NCBI GenBank assembly: GCA_016871315.1
Contig: VFZE01000004.1
Span: forward strand, 120,436-184,435
Direction: 5' to 3'
Length of the DNA: 64,000 nt
From: Acidimicrobiia bacterium
Lineage (GTDB): Bacteria; Acidobacteriota; Terriglobia; Bryobacterales; Bryobacteraceae
The notes under the pieces were generated by a model that was not told the DNA's origin, ran no database searches, and saw only the letters and a program-made list of their open reading frames with translations. Within the stretch, counting starts at the first letter, position 1, and each line of letters starts with the position of its first letter. Made by a program: the position numbers and the translations under genes. Below, in pieces: positions 8,894 to 18,600 of this stretch.

Positions 8894-9207
8894 GCGACAT
8901 CGACAATCTCCTCCGCGAAGCGCACCGCTCCACGCCCCCCACTCTCTCTCCCGCATTTGATCGCAACCTGTCCCGCCGCATCGGCCAGTCCAAACCGCGC
9001 CGGCTCAGTCGCGCAGGCTGGCTCATGATGTCGATCTACGTACTGATCGCCGCCGTAATCTCCGTTTGGGGGCTCTCCCGCATTCAATGGGACTTCAGAT
9101 GGATCCCGCCCGCCGTTGTCCAACCGGCGCTCTGGATCGCCGTCCCCATCAGCTTCTACGTCGCCCTCTCTCTCCCCGCCTGGCTCCGCCGGCGGAAAGC
9201 CAATTAA
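8890..9207 (+). CDS. Putative anti-sigma factor / small inner-membrane protein
   Basis: 105 residues. An N-terminal cytoplasmic segment (MSDIDNLLREAHRSTPPTLSPAFD) precedes two hydrophobic segments at about 44-62 and 77-97, ending in a basic tail. There is no zinc-finger HxxxCxxC motif. The assignment as an anti-sigma factor rests only on the 4-base overlap with the ECF sigma gene and on the soluble-N-terminus plus membrane layout. Its stop codon overlaps the stop of the convergent SDR gene. Confidence 0.6.
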   Translation: MSDIDNLLREAHRSTPPTLSPAFDRNLSRRIGQSKPRRLSRAGWLMMSIYVLIAAVISVWGLSRIQWDFRWIPPAVVQPALWIAVPISFYVALSLPAWLRRRKAN

Positions 9208-9989
9208 CCCACAATCCGCGGCCCGCTCAGTGACTGCCCGCCGTCGCACTGGTAAATCGCCCCGCTGATGTAGCTCGCCGCATCCGAACAGAGAAACACC
9301 GCCAGGTTCGCGATATCCTCCTTCGTCCCCATCCGCCGCAGAGGCACCGACTGAATCACCTTTTGGCGGCTCTCCTCGGTCGGCGCAAGGCGGCTCATCC
9401 CTTCCGTCCCATCAATCGGGCCCGGCGTGATGCAGTTACAGCGGATGCCGTTAGGCCCCCATTCCATCGCCAGCACCTTTGTCAGCAGATCCACGCCCGC
9501 CTTCGCCGCGCAAACATGCGCCTGCAACGGATACGCCACGTGCGCGTGATTGGCCGAAATGCTGATCACCGATGCGCCAGGCTTACGCAAGTACTGATAC
9601 GCCGCGCGGCACGTGTTGAACGTTCCCAGCAGATCGATATCCACCACCGCCTTGAACCCGTTCGCCGACATTCCCAACACCGGAGCCGGAAAATTGCCCG
9701 CCGCCGCGCAGAACAGAATGTCGATCTCCCCGTGCGTCTCGCGAGTCCTGCCCAACGCTCCTTCCATCGCCGCATAGTCGCGGACATCCACCGCATGCCC
9801 GTCCGCCTTCTGCCCTCGCGAGCGAATCTCTGAAACCGCCGCTTCCATCTTCTCCTGCTTGCGGCCCACGAGCACGACAGTCGCGCCAAGCGCCGCGAAC
9901 CGCTCCGCGATCCCCAGCCCGATGCCGCTGGTACCTCCGGTGAAAAACGCTACTTTCCCCTCGAACAGCCCGTCACGGAATACTTGCAT
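9204..9989 (-). CDS. SDR oxidoreductase, 2,4-dienoyl-CoA reductase-like
   Basis: 261 residues with the Rossmann motif FFTGGTSGIGLGIAERF near residues 14-30. The active-site region reads ISISANHAHVAYPLQAHVCA followed by AKAGVDLLTKVLAMEWG: the usual Tyr of the YxxxK pair is replaced while Lys is kept, which is typical of 2,4-dienoyl-CoA reductases (DECR type) rather than classical SDRs. The C-terminus has the family form CDGGQSLSGPRIVG. It probably reduces 2,4-dienoyl-CoA with NADPH during oxidation of polyunsaturated fatty acids. The gene follows the PQQ propeller gene by 4 bases on the same strand. Confidence 0.8.
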   Translation of the reverse strand: MQVFRDGLFEGKVAFFTGGTSGIGLGIAERFAALGATVVLVGRKQEKMEAAVSEIRSRGQKADGHAVDVRDYAAMEGALGRTRETHGEIDILFCAAAGNFPAPVLGMSANGFKAVVDIDLLGTFNTCRAAYQYLRKPGASVISISANHAHVAYPLQAHVCAAKAGVDLLTKVLAMEWGPNGIRCNCITPGPIDGTEGMSRLAPTEESRQKVIQSVPLRRMGTKEDIANLAVFLCSDAASYISGAIYQCDGGQSLSGPRIVG

Positions 9990-9993
9990 GCAA

Positions 9994-11313
9994 TCACCGT
10001 CCCCCGTCTTTGGCGATCCGGTACAGCTTCGACGCCGTCCTCAAAATGAGGCTCCCGTCCGCGATCGCCGGCGTCGCCATGCACATTTCATCCAGCGTGT
10101 TCTTGCCCAGCAGCTTGTACTCGGCCCCCGCCTGGATCACGAACGTGTCCCCGTCCTCGCTCAGCGCGAAGATCTTTCCGTTATAGGCCCACGGCGAGGA
10201 AGTGAACGCAGCGGCCGCTTCGTCAATCCGCACCTTGCCGTACACCTCTTTCCCGGTCTTGGCGTCATGCGCCGTGAAGAAACCACGGTCAAACAGCGTG
10301 TAGTAGTAATCGCCGTAGACGATCGGCGAAGGATTATACGGCCCCGCCTGCGGATGGAACCACGCCACATGCTCATTCGATGTCTGGCCCGGTTTCAGCG
10401 AAATATCTCCGCTCGCGCCCGGCTTCACCGCAAACACCGGCCGCACCTGATCGCCCACATAGCCTGACGTCAGATACAGCAGCCCGTGCCGCGCGAACGG
10501 CGTCGGAATCGCGATCGAGCTCATCCCGCCCAACTCCCACAACAGCTTCCCGTCCAGATCGTAACTCCTCACGCGCTTCGTGCCCGGCGTCACGATCTCC
10601 GTCCGCCGGCCGTTTGACCAGATGAACGGCGTCGCCCAGTTGCTCTTCTCATCCCGCTCCACCCGCCAAATCTGCTTGCCCGTTTTCTTGTCGAGCGCCA
10701 CCAGGAACGACTGTACGTCGTTATCGTTCACAATGTAGATCCGCCCCTCGTGCAGTACCGGAGACGCCGCCGATCCCCATCCGTACCGCGTTTCATACGG
10801 CCCCCACTTCTGCGACCAAAGCAGCTTCCCGTTCAGATCAAAACAAAACAGACCGGCGCTGCCGAAGTACGCATAAACACGCTCCCCATCGGTCACCGGT
10901 GTCTCCGAGGCAAAGCTGTTCTTCAAATGCCGCGCCACCTCCGGCACACCCTTGTGCACCTCGCGCTCCCACAGCTTCTTGCCCGTCTTGAACTCCACCG
11001 CGTATACCATCCACCGGTGCGCATCCTTCGGCGTGCCGCGGTTCCCCCCGAAATACAGACCCTTCTTCGGAGCCTCGCCCGCCTCCGAGCTCACCACCGA
11101 CGTCAAAAAAATCCGCCCGCCGCTCACCACCGGCGACGACCAGCCCATCCCTGGAATCTCCGTCTTCCACACGATGTTCTCCGTCGGGCTCCACCGTTCC
11201 GGCAGATTCCCGTCCGGAGCCACTCCCGCCGAGCCCGGTCCGCGGAATTGTATCCAATCCCCTGCGCACAGAACCATTGCGCAGCTGAGCCATACAGTGA
11301 GTATCTGTTTCAT
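9994..11313 (-). CDS. PQQ-binding-like beta-propeller (quinoprotein-like) secreted protein
   Basis: 439 residues with a signal peptide (MKQILTVWLSCAMVLCAGDW). It shows W-type propeller blades: DWIQFRGPGSAGVAPDG, VYAVEFKTGKKLWERE, FCFDLNGKLLWSQKWG, LVALDKKTGKQIWRVERD and SYDLDGKLLWELGG. It lacks a separate dehydrogenase catalytic segment, so it may be a PQQ-like propeller without enzyme activity, as is common in acidobacteria and planctomycetes. A TATAAT lies 11 bases before its ATG in the 42-base gap shared with the divergent sulfatase gene. Confidence 0.82.
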   Translation of the reverse strand: MKQILTVWLSCAMVLCAGDWIQFRGPGSAGVAPDGNLPERWSPTENIVWKTEIPGMGWSSPVVSGGRIFLTSVVSSEAGEAPKKGLYFGGNRGTPKDAHRWMVYAVEFKTGKKLWEREVHKGVPEVARHLKNSFASETPVTDGERVYAYFGSAGLFCFDLNGKLLWSQKWGPYETRYGWGSAASPVLHEGRIYIVNDNDVQSFLVALDKKTGKQIWRVERDEKSNWATPFIWSNGRRTEIVTPGTKRVRSYDLDGKLLWELGGMSSIAIPTPFARHGLLYLTSGYVGDQVRPVFAVKPGASGDISLKPGQTSNEHVAWFHPQAGPYNPSPIVYGDYYYTLFDRGFFTAHDAKTGKEVYGKVRIDEAAAAFTSSPWAYNGKIFALSEDGDTFVIQAGAEYKLLGKNTLDEMCMATPAIADGSLILRTASKLYRIAKDGGR

Positions 11314-11324
11314 AGTTGTTGCGG

Positions 11325-11330
11325 ATTATA
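11325..11330 (-). promoter_or_regulatory. TATAAT -10 hexamer next to the PQQ propeller start
   Basis: On the minus strand this is a perfect TATAAT, 11 bases upstream of the ATG at 11313. Only about 4 bases of leader would remain if transcription starts 7 bases after it. No Shine-Dalgarno is present in the gap. Confidence 0.4.
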
Positions 11331-11355
11331 GCAGAGGCGGGTATATGCTCTAGGA

Positions 11356-12723
11356 ATGAACCGGCGCTCTTTCCTCTCCTTGCCGCTCGCCTCCTGCTTA
11401 TTGCGCGCGCAGCCCGCGCGCCCCAATATCGTCATCCTTCTCGCCGACGATCTCGGCTGGGCAGATGTCGGTTTCCACGGCGGCGAAATCCAGACCCCGA
11501 ACCTGAACCGCCTCGCCATCGAGAGCCTGGAAATCAACCGCTTCTACTCCTGCCCCGTCTGCTCGCCCACCCGCTCCAGCCTCATGACCGGACGCTCCCC
11601 CATGCGCACCGGCATCAGCTACACGGTCATCCGCCCTTGGTCCAACTACGGACTCCCGCTCGAAGAACGCACCATGCCGCAAGCCTTCCAGGAAGCCGGA
11701 TATGAAACCGCGATGGCGGGCAAGTGGCATCTTGGCCACGCCGATGCCCGCTTCCTCCCCGGCGCCCGCGGCTTCCAGCATTCCTACGGCCACCTCAACG
11801 GCGCCATCGACTACTACACGCATGAGCGCGAAGGCGGCCTGGACTGGCACCGCAACGGTAAATCCCTCAAGGAAGAAGGCTACTCCACCGAGCTCATCGG
11901 CAACGAAGCGGTCGCCCGCATCCGCGGCCGCGACCGTTCCCGCCCGCTGCTGCTCTACGTCCCCTTCAATTCCCCCCACACACCGCTCCAGGCTCCCCAA
12001 TTCCTCATCGATAAATATGGCAAGCTACCAAACAACCGCCGACGCACCTTCGCCGCCATGGTCGACTCCATGGACACCCAGATCGGCAAAATACTTTCCG
12101 CGCTCGAAGAAGAAAGAATCGCCGCCAACACTATCGTCATGTTCTTCAGTGATAATGGTGGTCCCACCGGCCAGGGCGCGCTCAACACGCCCCTCCGCGG
12201 CGGCAAAGGCTCCACCTGGGATGGTGGCATGCGCGTTCCCACTCTCCTCCGCTACCCTGGCAAACTCAAAGCCGGCGCCAAATCCGCGCAAGTAGCCACG
12301 GCGCAAGATGTCTTCCCCACACTCGCCGCAGCCGCGGGCGTCAAACCGGGAAACCGTCTCGCCTTCGATGGACGCAACCTCTGGCCCCAACTCACCTCCG
12401 GCTCCTCCTTGGAGCGCGAAGACCTCTTCTTCACCGTTGAAAATCAGGCCAGCATTTTCTTCGCCGTTTATTGCGGCCCGTGGAAGCTCGTCAGGGAACT
12501 CTCGTCCTCAGGCGGCAAAGAGGATAACCACCTTTTCCGCATAGCCGACGATCCCAACGAAGGCGACAATCTCGCCCATGCCCACCCGGGCGTGGTGCGC
12601 GATCTTGTGCAGCGCATAGAGCAATGGCGCCGGTTGTATCCCGCAAACGGCGTGCGTTTCAGCCAGGCACGGCCGGACGGCTGGAAAGCTCCGGCCCAAT
12701 GGGTGGAAGCCGCTTCCCGGTAA
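11356..12723 (+). CDS. Arylsulfatase-type sulfatase, exported
   Basis: 455 residues. After an RR-containing leader (MNRRSFLSLPLASCLLRAQP) come the metal site NIVILLADDLGWADVGFHG, the formylglycine signature CSPTRSSLMTGR with Cys at about residue 69, AMAGKWHLGH, and FFSDNGGPTG. The Cys-type signature requires conversion to formylglycine by a sulfatase-modifying enzyme that is not in the window. The likely role is removal of sulfate esters from polysaccharides in the periplasm. It is divergent from the PQQ propeller gene. Confidence 0.92.
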   Translation: MNRRSFLSLPLASCLLRAQPARPNIVILLADDLGWADVGFHGGEIQTPNLNRLAIESLEINRFYSCPVCSPTRSSLMTGRSPMRTGISYTVIRPWSNYGLPLEERTMPQAFQEAGYETAMAGKWHLGHADARFLPGARGFQHSYGHLNGAIDYYTHEREGGLDWHRNGKSLKEEGYSTELIGNEAVARIRGRDRSRPLLLYVPFNSPHTPLQAPQFLIDKYGKLPNNRRRTFAAMVDSMDTQIGKILSALEEERIAANTIVMFFSDNGGPTGQGALNTPLRGGKGSTWDGGMRVPTLLRYPGKLKAGAKSAQVATAQDVFPTLAAAAGVKPGNRLAFDGRNLWPQLTSGSSLEREDLFFTVENQASIFFAVYCGPWKLVRELSSSGGKEDNHLFRIADDPNEGDNLAHAHPGVVRDLVQRIEQWRRLYPANGVRFSQARPDGWKAPAQWVEAASR

Positions 12724-12784
12724 CTTATTCATTACAAGGAAGTCCAATTCCCACGCCGCATCGTATACTAAGGGCAGCTACCCG

Positions 12785-15652
12785 ATGCTGGCGCCTATTC
12801 GATTTCGTGTTTGCGCCCTGGCAGTACTGGGCCTCCTGGTGGCCGGTCCCTCACCGGCTCAGCAGCAGCCTTCTTCTGAGGAAGCCCCCGTTGCGCTAGT
12901 TGTCCGCTCCGCCGGCGGCAACCTCACACGCGAAGGCAACGAGCTTTCCCTCACCCTCCGAGCCGGGGACATCCTCTTCTTCGGGGACACGGTTCACGCC
13001 GCCACCGGCGCCGTCACCATCCTCTACTGCCCCGACCGCGCTCTCTACACCCTACCGCAAGGCGCGCGCGCAGTCATGGATCCCAAGCAGATCCAAATGA
13101 AATCGGGCCAACTTTCTGAAAAAACCAACGCGCCCTATTGCTATCTGCCCAAAATCGGCCGCCTCACCGCCGCCAGCCAGATGCATAACGGCGCCTCCGT
13201 CCGCCGCGCACTCCGCCCGGATGCCGATCCAGGCACCTTCGCGAACCGTCTCGCCGCGCTCCCGCAGGACCGCCGCTCTGCTCTGCAAATCGAGCTTGAC
13301 CCGCTCGACAAAGCCATCGCCGCCAACTCCTCCGATCCCATGCCGCGCCTCGGCCGCGCAGAAGCGCTCGCCCGCTACGGCCTTTCCGCCGATGCCGCCG
13401 CCGAATACGAAAAAGTAGCCGCCTCCTGGCCCGACGCTGCATGGCTCAAGGCTCGGCTCTTCGTGCTGGAAGAGCAGGCCGAGAAGGCCCCCGGTTCCGG
13501 CGCACCCGCGCCCACCGCCACTGCCGAGCCCGGCAAGACCTTCGCCCTGCTGGTCGGCATCTCCAAGTACAGGTCCACAGAAATCCGCCCACTCAGTTTC
13601 GCGCATGAGGACGCCATCCTCTTAAACGAATATCTGCGCAGCGAGCGGGGCGGCAAGCTCGGCGACACCGATATCGTCCTGCTGACCAATGAACAGGCAA
13701 CCACGGCCGCCATCCGCAACGCCTTTGAAACCTTCCTCAAGACCGCCGGCAAAAATGACAACGTCATCCTGCTGATCGCCACTCACGGAACGGTCGTCGA
13801 GACCAAGGGTAAGCGCGGCGCCTACATCATCACTTATGACAGCGATCCACAGGATCTCGACACCACCGCGTTGCCCATGGCCGATGTCCAGAACCTGATC
13901 CGCACCGACCTTTCTTCGGTCGGCCGCGTCATGGCCTTCGTCGATGTCTGCCGCTCCGGCACCATCGGCACCATTCCGGAGAACGCCAAGGTGAATCGCG
14001 TCGTGGAAGCTCTTGCGCAAACCGAAGGCGAGCTTTTCCTGTTCACCGCCAGCCGCGCCAGCGAGTTCTCCTTTGAAGGCCCGCAGTACGGCGGCGGCCA
14101 CGGCGCTTTCAGCTTCTTTCTACTCGAAGCGCTCAACGGCAGCGGCGACCTCAACAGCGATGGCAATGTCACCATCAACGAGCTGATCGAGTACACACAG
14201 ACCAAGGTCGCCGAAGGCACCCTCGACCGTCAGCATCCGCGCGAAAACGGGAATTACGAGGGCACCAACACCATGGCATCCACCAAGCTCACCGGCATTG
14301 CCATGAAGAAGTACACTCCCACGGCGGAAGGCGGCGACCGCCTCGCCCTGGTGGCCAGCCGCGGTTTTGAACCCACCTCCGCGGTGGTCAACAGACCGCG
14401 CCGCGCCGCCGTCCTGCGCGAAGTGGTCGATTTCGACGAAGCTCTCGACGGCGGACGCCTGCTTCCCGACGGCCAGCGCAACGCCTTCACGGCGCTGCGT
14501 CAGATCCAGCGGCGCGTGAAACCGCCCGAGTACCTGCAGGAAGCCAACCGGCTGAAATCGGCGCTGGAAGACCGCGGCCAGCAGGTGATCCTTACCTACC
14601 TCGCCGGCGACCAGGTTCCACAAACCAAGGAAGACTTCGGCGCCGGCGCCGCCTACTTCGGCGCTGCTAAGCTCCTCACCCCGGAGTCACTGCTGCTGGA
14701 AAGCCGCGAAACCTTCTGCCTCGGCCGCATGCGCATCTTCGACAAGGACTATCAGACCGCCACGCAACTGCTGGAGCGTGCTGTACGCCTCGATCCTCAG
14801 GGCGCCTATTCCTATAACGCCCTCGGCATCGCCAGCCTGGAACAAGCCGACTATCAGCGCGCCGCGCAGGCCTTCCGCGAAGCCGCCAAGCGCGCCCCGC
14901 TGTGGGCCTATCCTCTGCATAACCTTGCCCTCACTTACACCCAGCTCGGCAGTTACGAAGAGGCTATCAACAGCTATCGCGAGGCCATGCGTCTGGCGCC
15001 CGATTATTCTTATCTGCCATACAACCTCGGTCTCCTCTATCAGCGCCTCAACCGGCTGAAGGAAGCCGAGGCCAGCTACAGAACCGCCATGCGCCTCGCT
15101 CCTAACGACGCCATGGCCTATAACGCGCTGGGCTTCCTGAATGCCTTCCGGGGCAAGCGTTCGCAGGCCGAGACGTTCTACCGCCAGGCGCTCGAGAAGA
15201 ACTCCGCCATGCTTGAGGCCCGCCATAACCTCGCCGTTCTTCTGGCCGAACGCAAGCAATCCGCGCCAGACGCCATCGCGCTCTGGAAGGAAAACCTCGC
15301 CAAATCTCCCGATCATCTGCCTAGCCGCCTCAGCCTCGCCAAAACCCTCGCCGATTCAGGCCGCGAGGCGGATGCGATCACCGAATTCCAAGCCGTTGTC
15401 CAAGCCCGGCCCGAGTATGCCGCGGCTCGTCTTTCCCTGGCCCAGCTTCTGGCCAAACAAAACGGCCCGCAGGCGCTACAACAGCTGGCCGAAGTGGTAA
15501 AACTCCAACCCTCCAGCTCGCAGGCATGGGAGTTGATCGGCGATCTTGAAAAAGCCGCCGGCCGCTCCTCTCAGGCGGGAGAGGCATACCAGAAAGCACT
15601 GGATAACTCCTTCGATGGTTCCTCAAAAAAGCGCATTCGCCGGAAAATGTAA
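12785..15652 (+). CDS. Secreted caspase-fold (peptidase C14) protein with TPR repeats
   Basis: 955 residues. Signal peptide about 1-26; residues ~35-110 form a FecR-like segment (LTRDGN-like start, GDILFFGDTVHAATG). The caspase domain spans about 250-510, starting KTFALLVGISKYRS; the predicted dyad is His334 (LLIATHGTVV) and Cys389 (AFVDVCRSGT). An EF-hand/dockerin-like loop (SGDLNSDGNVTINEL) follows near 455. TPR repeats fill the C-terminus from about 640 (AYSYNALGIASLEQADYQRA, WAYPLHNLALTYTQLGSYEE and others). It heads a tight four-gene run with three giant Ig-repeat proteins. Processing or regulation of those surface proteins is an inference from position only. Confidence 0.85.
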   Translation: MLAPIRFRVCALAVLGLLVAGPSPAQQQPSSEEAPVALVVRSAGGNLTREGNELSLTLRAGDILFFGDTVHAATGAVTILYCPDRALYTLPQGARAVMDPKQIQMKSGQLSEKTNAPYCYLPKIGRLTAASQMHNGASVRRALRPDADPGTFANRLAALPQDRRSALQIELDPLDKAIAANSSDPMPRLGRAEALARYGLSADAAAEYEKVAASWPDAAWLKARLFVLEEQAEKAPGSGAPAPTATAEPGKTFALLVGISKYRSTEIRPLSFAHEDAILLNEYLRSERGGKLGDTDIVLLTNEQATTAAIRNAFETFLKTAGKNDNVILLIATHGTVVETKGKRGAYIITYDSDPQDLDTTALPMADVQNLIRTDLSSVGRVMAFVDVCRSGTIGTIPENAKVNRVVEALAQTEGELFLFTASRASEFSFEGPQYGGGHGAFSFFLLEALNGSGDLNSDGNVTINELIEYTQTKVAEGTLDRQHPRENGNYEGTNTMASTKLTGIAMKKYTPTAEGGDRLALVASRGFEPTSAVVNRPRRAAVLREVVDFDEALDGGRLLPDGQRNAFTALRQIQRRVKPPEYLQEANRLKSALEDRGQQVILTYLAGDQVPQTKEDFGAGAAYFGAAKLLTPESLLLESRETFCLGRMRIFDKDYQTATQLLERAVRLDPQGAYSYNALGIASLEQADYQRAAQAFREAAKRAPLWAYPLHNLALTYTQLGSYEEAINSYREAMRLAPDYSYLPYNLGLLYQRLNRLKEAEASYRTAMRLAPNDAMAYNALGFLNAFRGKRSQAETFYRQALEKNSAMLEARHNLAVLLAERKQSAPDAIALWKENLAKSPDHLPSRLSLAKTLADSGREADAITEFQAVVQARPEYAAARLSLAQLLAKQNGPQALQQLAEVVKLQPSSSQAWELIGDLEKAAGRSSQAGEAYQKALDNSFDGSSKKRIRRKM

Positions 15653-18600
15653 GCTCTTCGCCCTCCCCTTCCTGCTGGCCGCCTCCTCGCCGCTGCTTCA
15701 GGCCCAGCCCATCATCCAATCCTTCGGTCCCAATCCTGTTGTCGCCGGACGTCCCAGCTTCAACCTCACCATCACCGGCAAGGGATTCAACATCACTTCC
15801 CGTGTCATATGGCGCTTTGCCTCTCTTGGTGCGGTGGAACTTGTTCCCACGCTTGTCAGCGATGAGTCTTTATTCGTTTCTATCCCCGACAATTTCGTCG
15901 CCGTTCCCGCGGAAATCCCCATCGCTGTCCGCAACCTTCTCGGAAGCACCTTTTTCTCCTCGAACGTAGTCACTCTCTCTATCCTTCCCGGCCTTTCCAT
16001 CCTCAGCGAGTGCCCGCTGCCCAATGCGCAAGTCAACGCGCCGTACTCGCTCCCGCTGTCTGCTATTGGTGGTGTGGCGCCCTATCAATGGAGCCTTGCC
16101 GTGGGCAACTTGCCCGCAGGTATGAACCTTGCCGGCAACGGACTCATTAGCGGTACCCCCACCGCACTCGGCGTTTCCAATTTCACCATCCGAGTCACCG
16201 ATGCCCAGCAGAACACACTGACTCGCGTATGCGCCCTCGAAGTAGTTCCTAATACCGGCCAGGGGCCGTTCCTTATCTTTCTGGATCCCAACGAGGCCAT
16301 CGCCGGCTCGGGCCCGGTGATCATTACCTTGATCGGCAACGGCTTTATACAGGGGGCCAACGTCGTTTGGAACTTTGGCACTGCCGGCGAAATCCTCTTT
16401 GGCGGCGGCTTCCTCGACACTTCGCGTCTCCGCGTCTCTCTTCCCCCGGAAGTCCTCCAACAACCAGGCACATTCAAGATCGGTGTCCGTCAGCCGGTGA
16501 TTACCACCCAGGTGAACTCCGTCAACACTCTCGACTTCCGCGTTCTTCCCCGCCTCCAGATCACCAACAGTTGTCCTCTCCCGCCCGGAGCCATCAATCA
16601 GGTCTACACCGGCGGCTTCACCGCCCTCGGCGGCTTCGAACCGCGCGCCTTCTCGCTGGAACGCGGCTCTCTCCCCCAAGGTCTCACTCTCTCCTCCACT
16701 GGCCAGATCATCGGCACCCCCACGCAAGCCGGCCAGTTCTTCTTCACCGCGCTCGTCACCGACGCACGCAACAACGTCGCACGCCAGGATTGCAGCCTTG
16801 CCGTCGCCGGCACGCTCAGCGTCTTCCCCACCTCTCTCTCCTTCCGCGCATTGCAGGGCCGTCCGTCCGTTCCCCAAACTCTCTCCGTCTCCTGTCCCGA
16901 TTCCAATACCTCCTGTGTTTACGCCGCCGTCGTCGAAGGCGGCCGCATCACGCTGGACGCCTCCGCGCGCCTTACTCCCGCCCTCCTCCGCGTTACGCCG
17001 GAAACCACCTTTGGACCTTTCCAGCGTGTCACCGGAACCATCGTCGTCACATCCGATCAAACCTCCAACCGCACTATTCGCGTCCCCTATACCATCGACT
17101 TTGAAACGCCGCCCGCCCGTTCCCTCACGGTCGATCCCAAGGAGATCATCCGCGCCCTTCCGCGAGGCTCCGCCACCGTGATTCCTATTCACGCCGAACT
17201 CAAGAATCCAGGCCTCGGCTCTTTCGACGTCGGCGTCCGCTCCACCGTTCCGTGGCTGCGCCCCACCGCCCCCAACCTCACCGTCTCCGAACGCGGATCC
17301 GCGCTGCTCGAAGCCATTCTTGATCCCTCCGCGCTCGACCTCGGCGTCCACAGAGGCTTCCTCGAACTCACCGGGCCCAACACCGTCCGACTTCCCGTCA
17401 AGGTTGCCATCAACACGGCGCGCGAATCCATGCGCATCTTCCCGGAAGGCGTCGTCTTCACCGCCGTTCGCGGAGGAGCCGCGCCGCCGTCCGCCGAACT
17501 GCGCATCCTTGCCGGCGGGCGTGAAGGCTTCTTTGTCGAGGGCCGCGCATCCACCATCTCCGGCGGTTCCTGGCTCACACTCGATCCAACCACCAACGCC
17601 GTCCGCGTCAACGAACCGGCCCCGTTCAACCTTTCTGTCAACCCCGGCTCGCTCACGCCGGATCTCTACTTTGGCGACATCACCTTCACCGCCCCTTCGG
17701 CGAATAACTCCCCACGCGCTGTCTCCGTGCCTTTCCGCGTTCTCGCGCCGGACGCCACTCTCGCGCCCGTCCCGCTGCCCGCCGGCCTCATCTTCGTCGC
17801 CATCCCCGGATTCGATCCTGCGCGTCAAACGCTCCGCATCTTTAACCCCTTCCCGGTGCCCATCAATATCCAGGCTTCGGTCAACGGCGACACCAATATC
17901 TTCCAACTCGCCGCCATCACCGATCCGGTGATTCCTGCGGGGCAGACCCGATCCTTCGATGTCGGTGTCGTCCCGCGCAATCTCGCGCCAGGAATCTACC
18001 GCGCCAGCATCGGCTTCTCCACCTCACGCTCCCGTGAGGTGGCGCTCGCCGATATTCTCTTCATCGTGCCCCGCACTGGCGGACCCACCGCATCCAAAGA
18101 CGCGCGCCGCGAGCTCGCCGGCTGCACGCCCACTCGCCTGCTTCCCGTATCCACCGGCCTGCCGGTCAACTTCCATGTCCCTGGCGGACTGCCCGTCCCC
18201 ATCGAAACCCGCGTTGTGGATGATTGCGGCGATCCGCTGACCAACGGCGGCGTGCTCGCCACCTTCTCCAACGGCAACTCGCCGGTCCCGCTCACGCACC
18301 TTGGCGCGGGGCGATGGAGCGGAACCTGGCAGGTCCAACAGGCTGATCCTTCCTCGGTCAACATCACCTTCTCCGCCGCCGACATCAACAACCGGCTCCA
18401 GGGCTCTCTCCAGTTGCTCGGCAATGTCGCCTCCAGTGACGGCACGCCCATCATCTCCGACGGTGGCGTCCTCAGCACGGCCAGCTTCTCCACCGGAGAG
18501 CCCCTTGCCCCCGGCGGCCTCATCGCCATCTTCGGCTCGCGGCTCGCTGACGGTACAAGCACTCCCCCGTCGCTGCCGCTGCCCTCCACGCTCGGCGCCA

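Noticed and set aside
9204..9989. SDR gene called as inactive because the YxxxK tyrosine is missing
   Set aside because: Dienoyl-CoA reductases of this shape normally lack that Tyr and are active.
15870..17906. A 678-codon minus-strand open frame inside giant protein copy 1
   Set aside because: Shadow ORF; no family motifs, and the plus strand has a signal peptide and clear domains.
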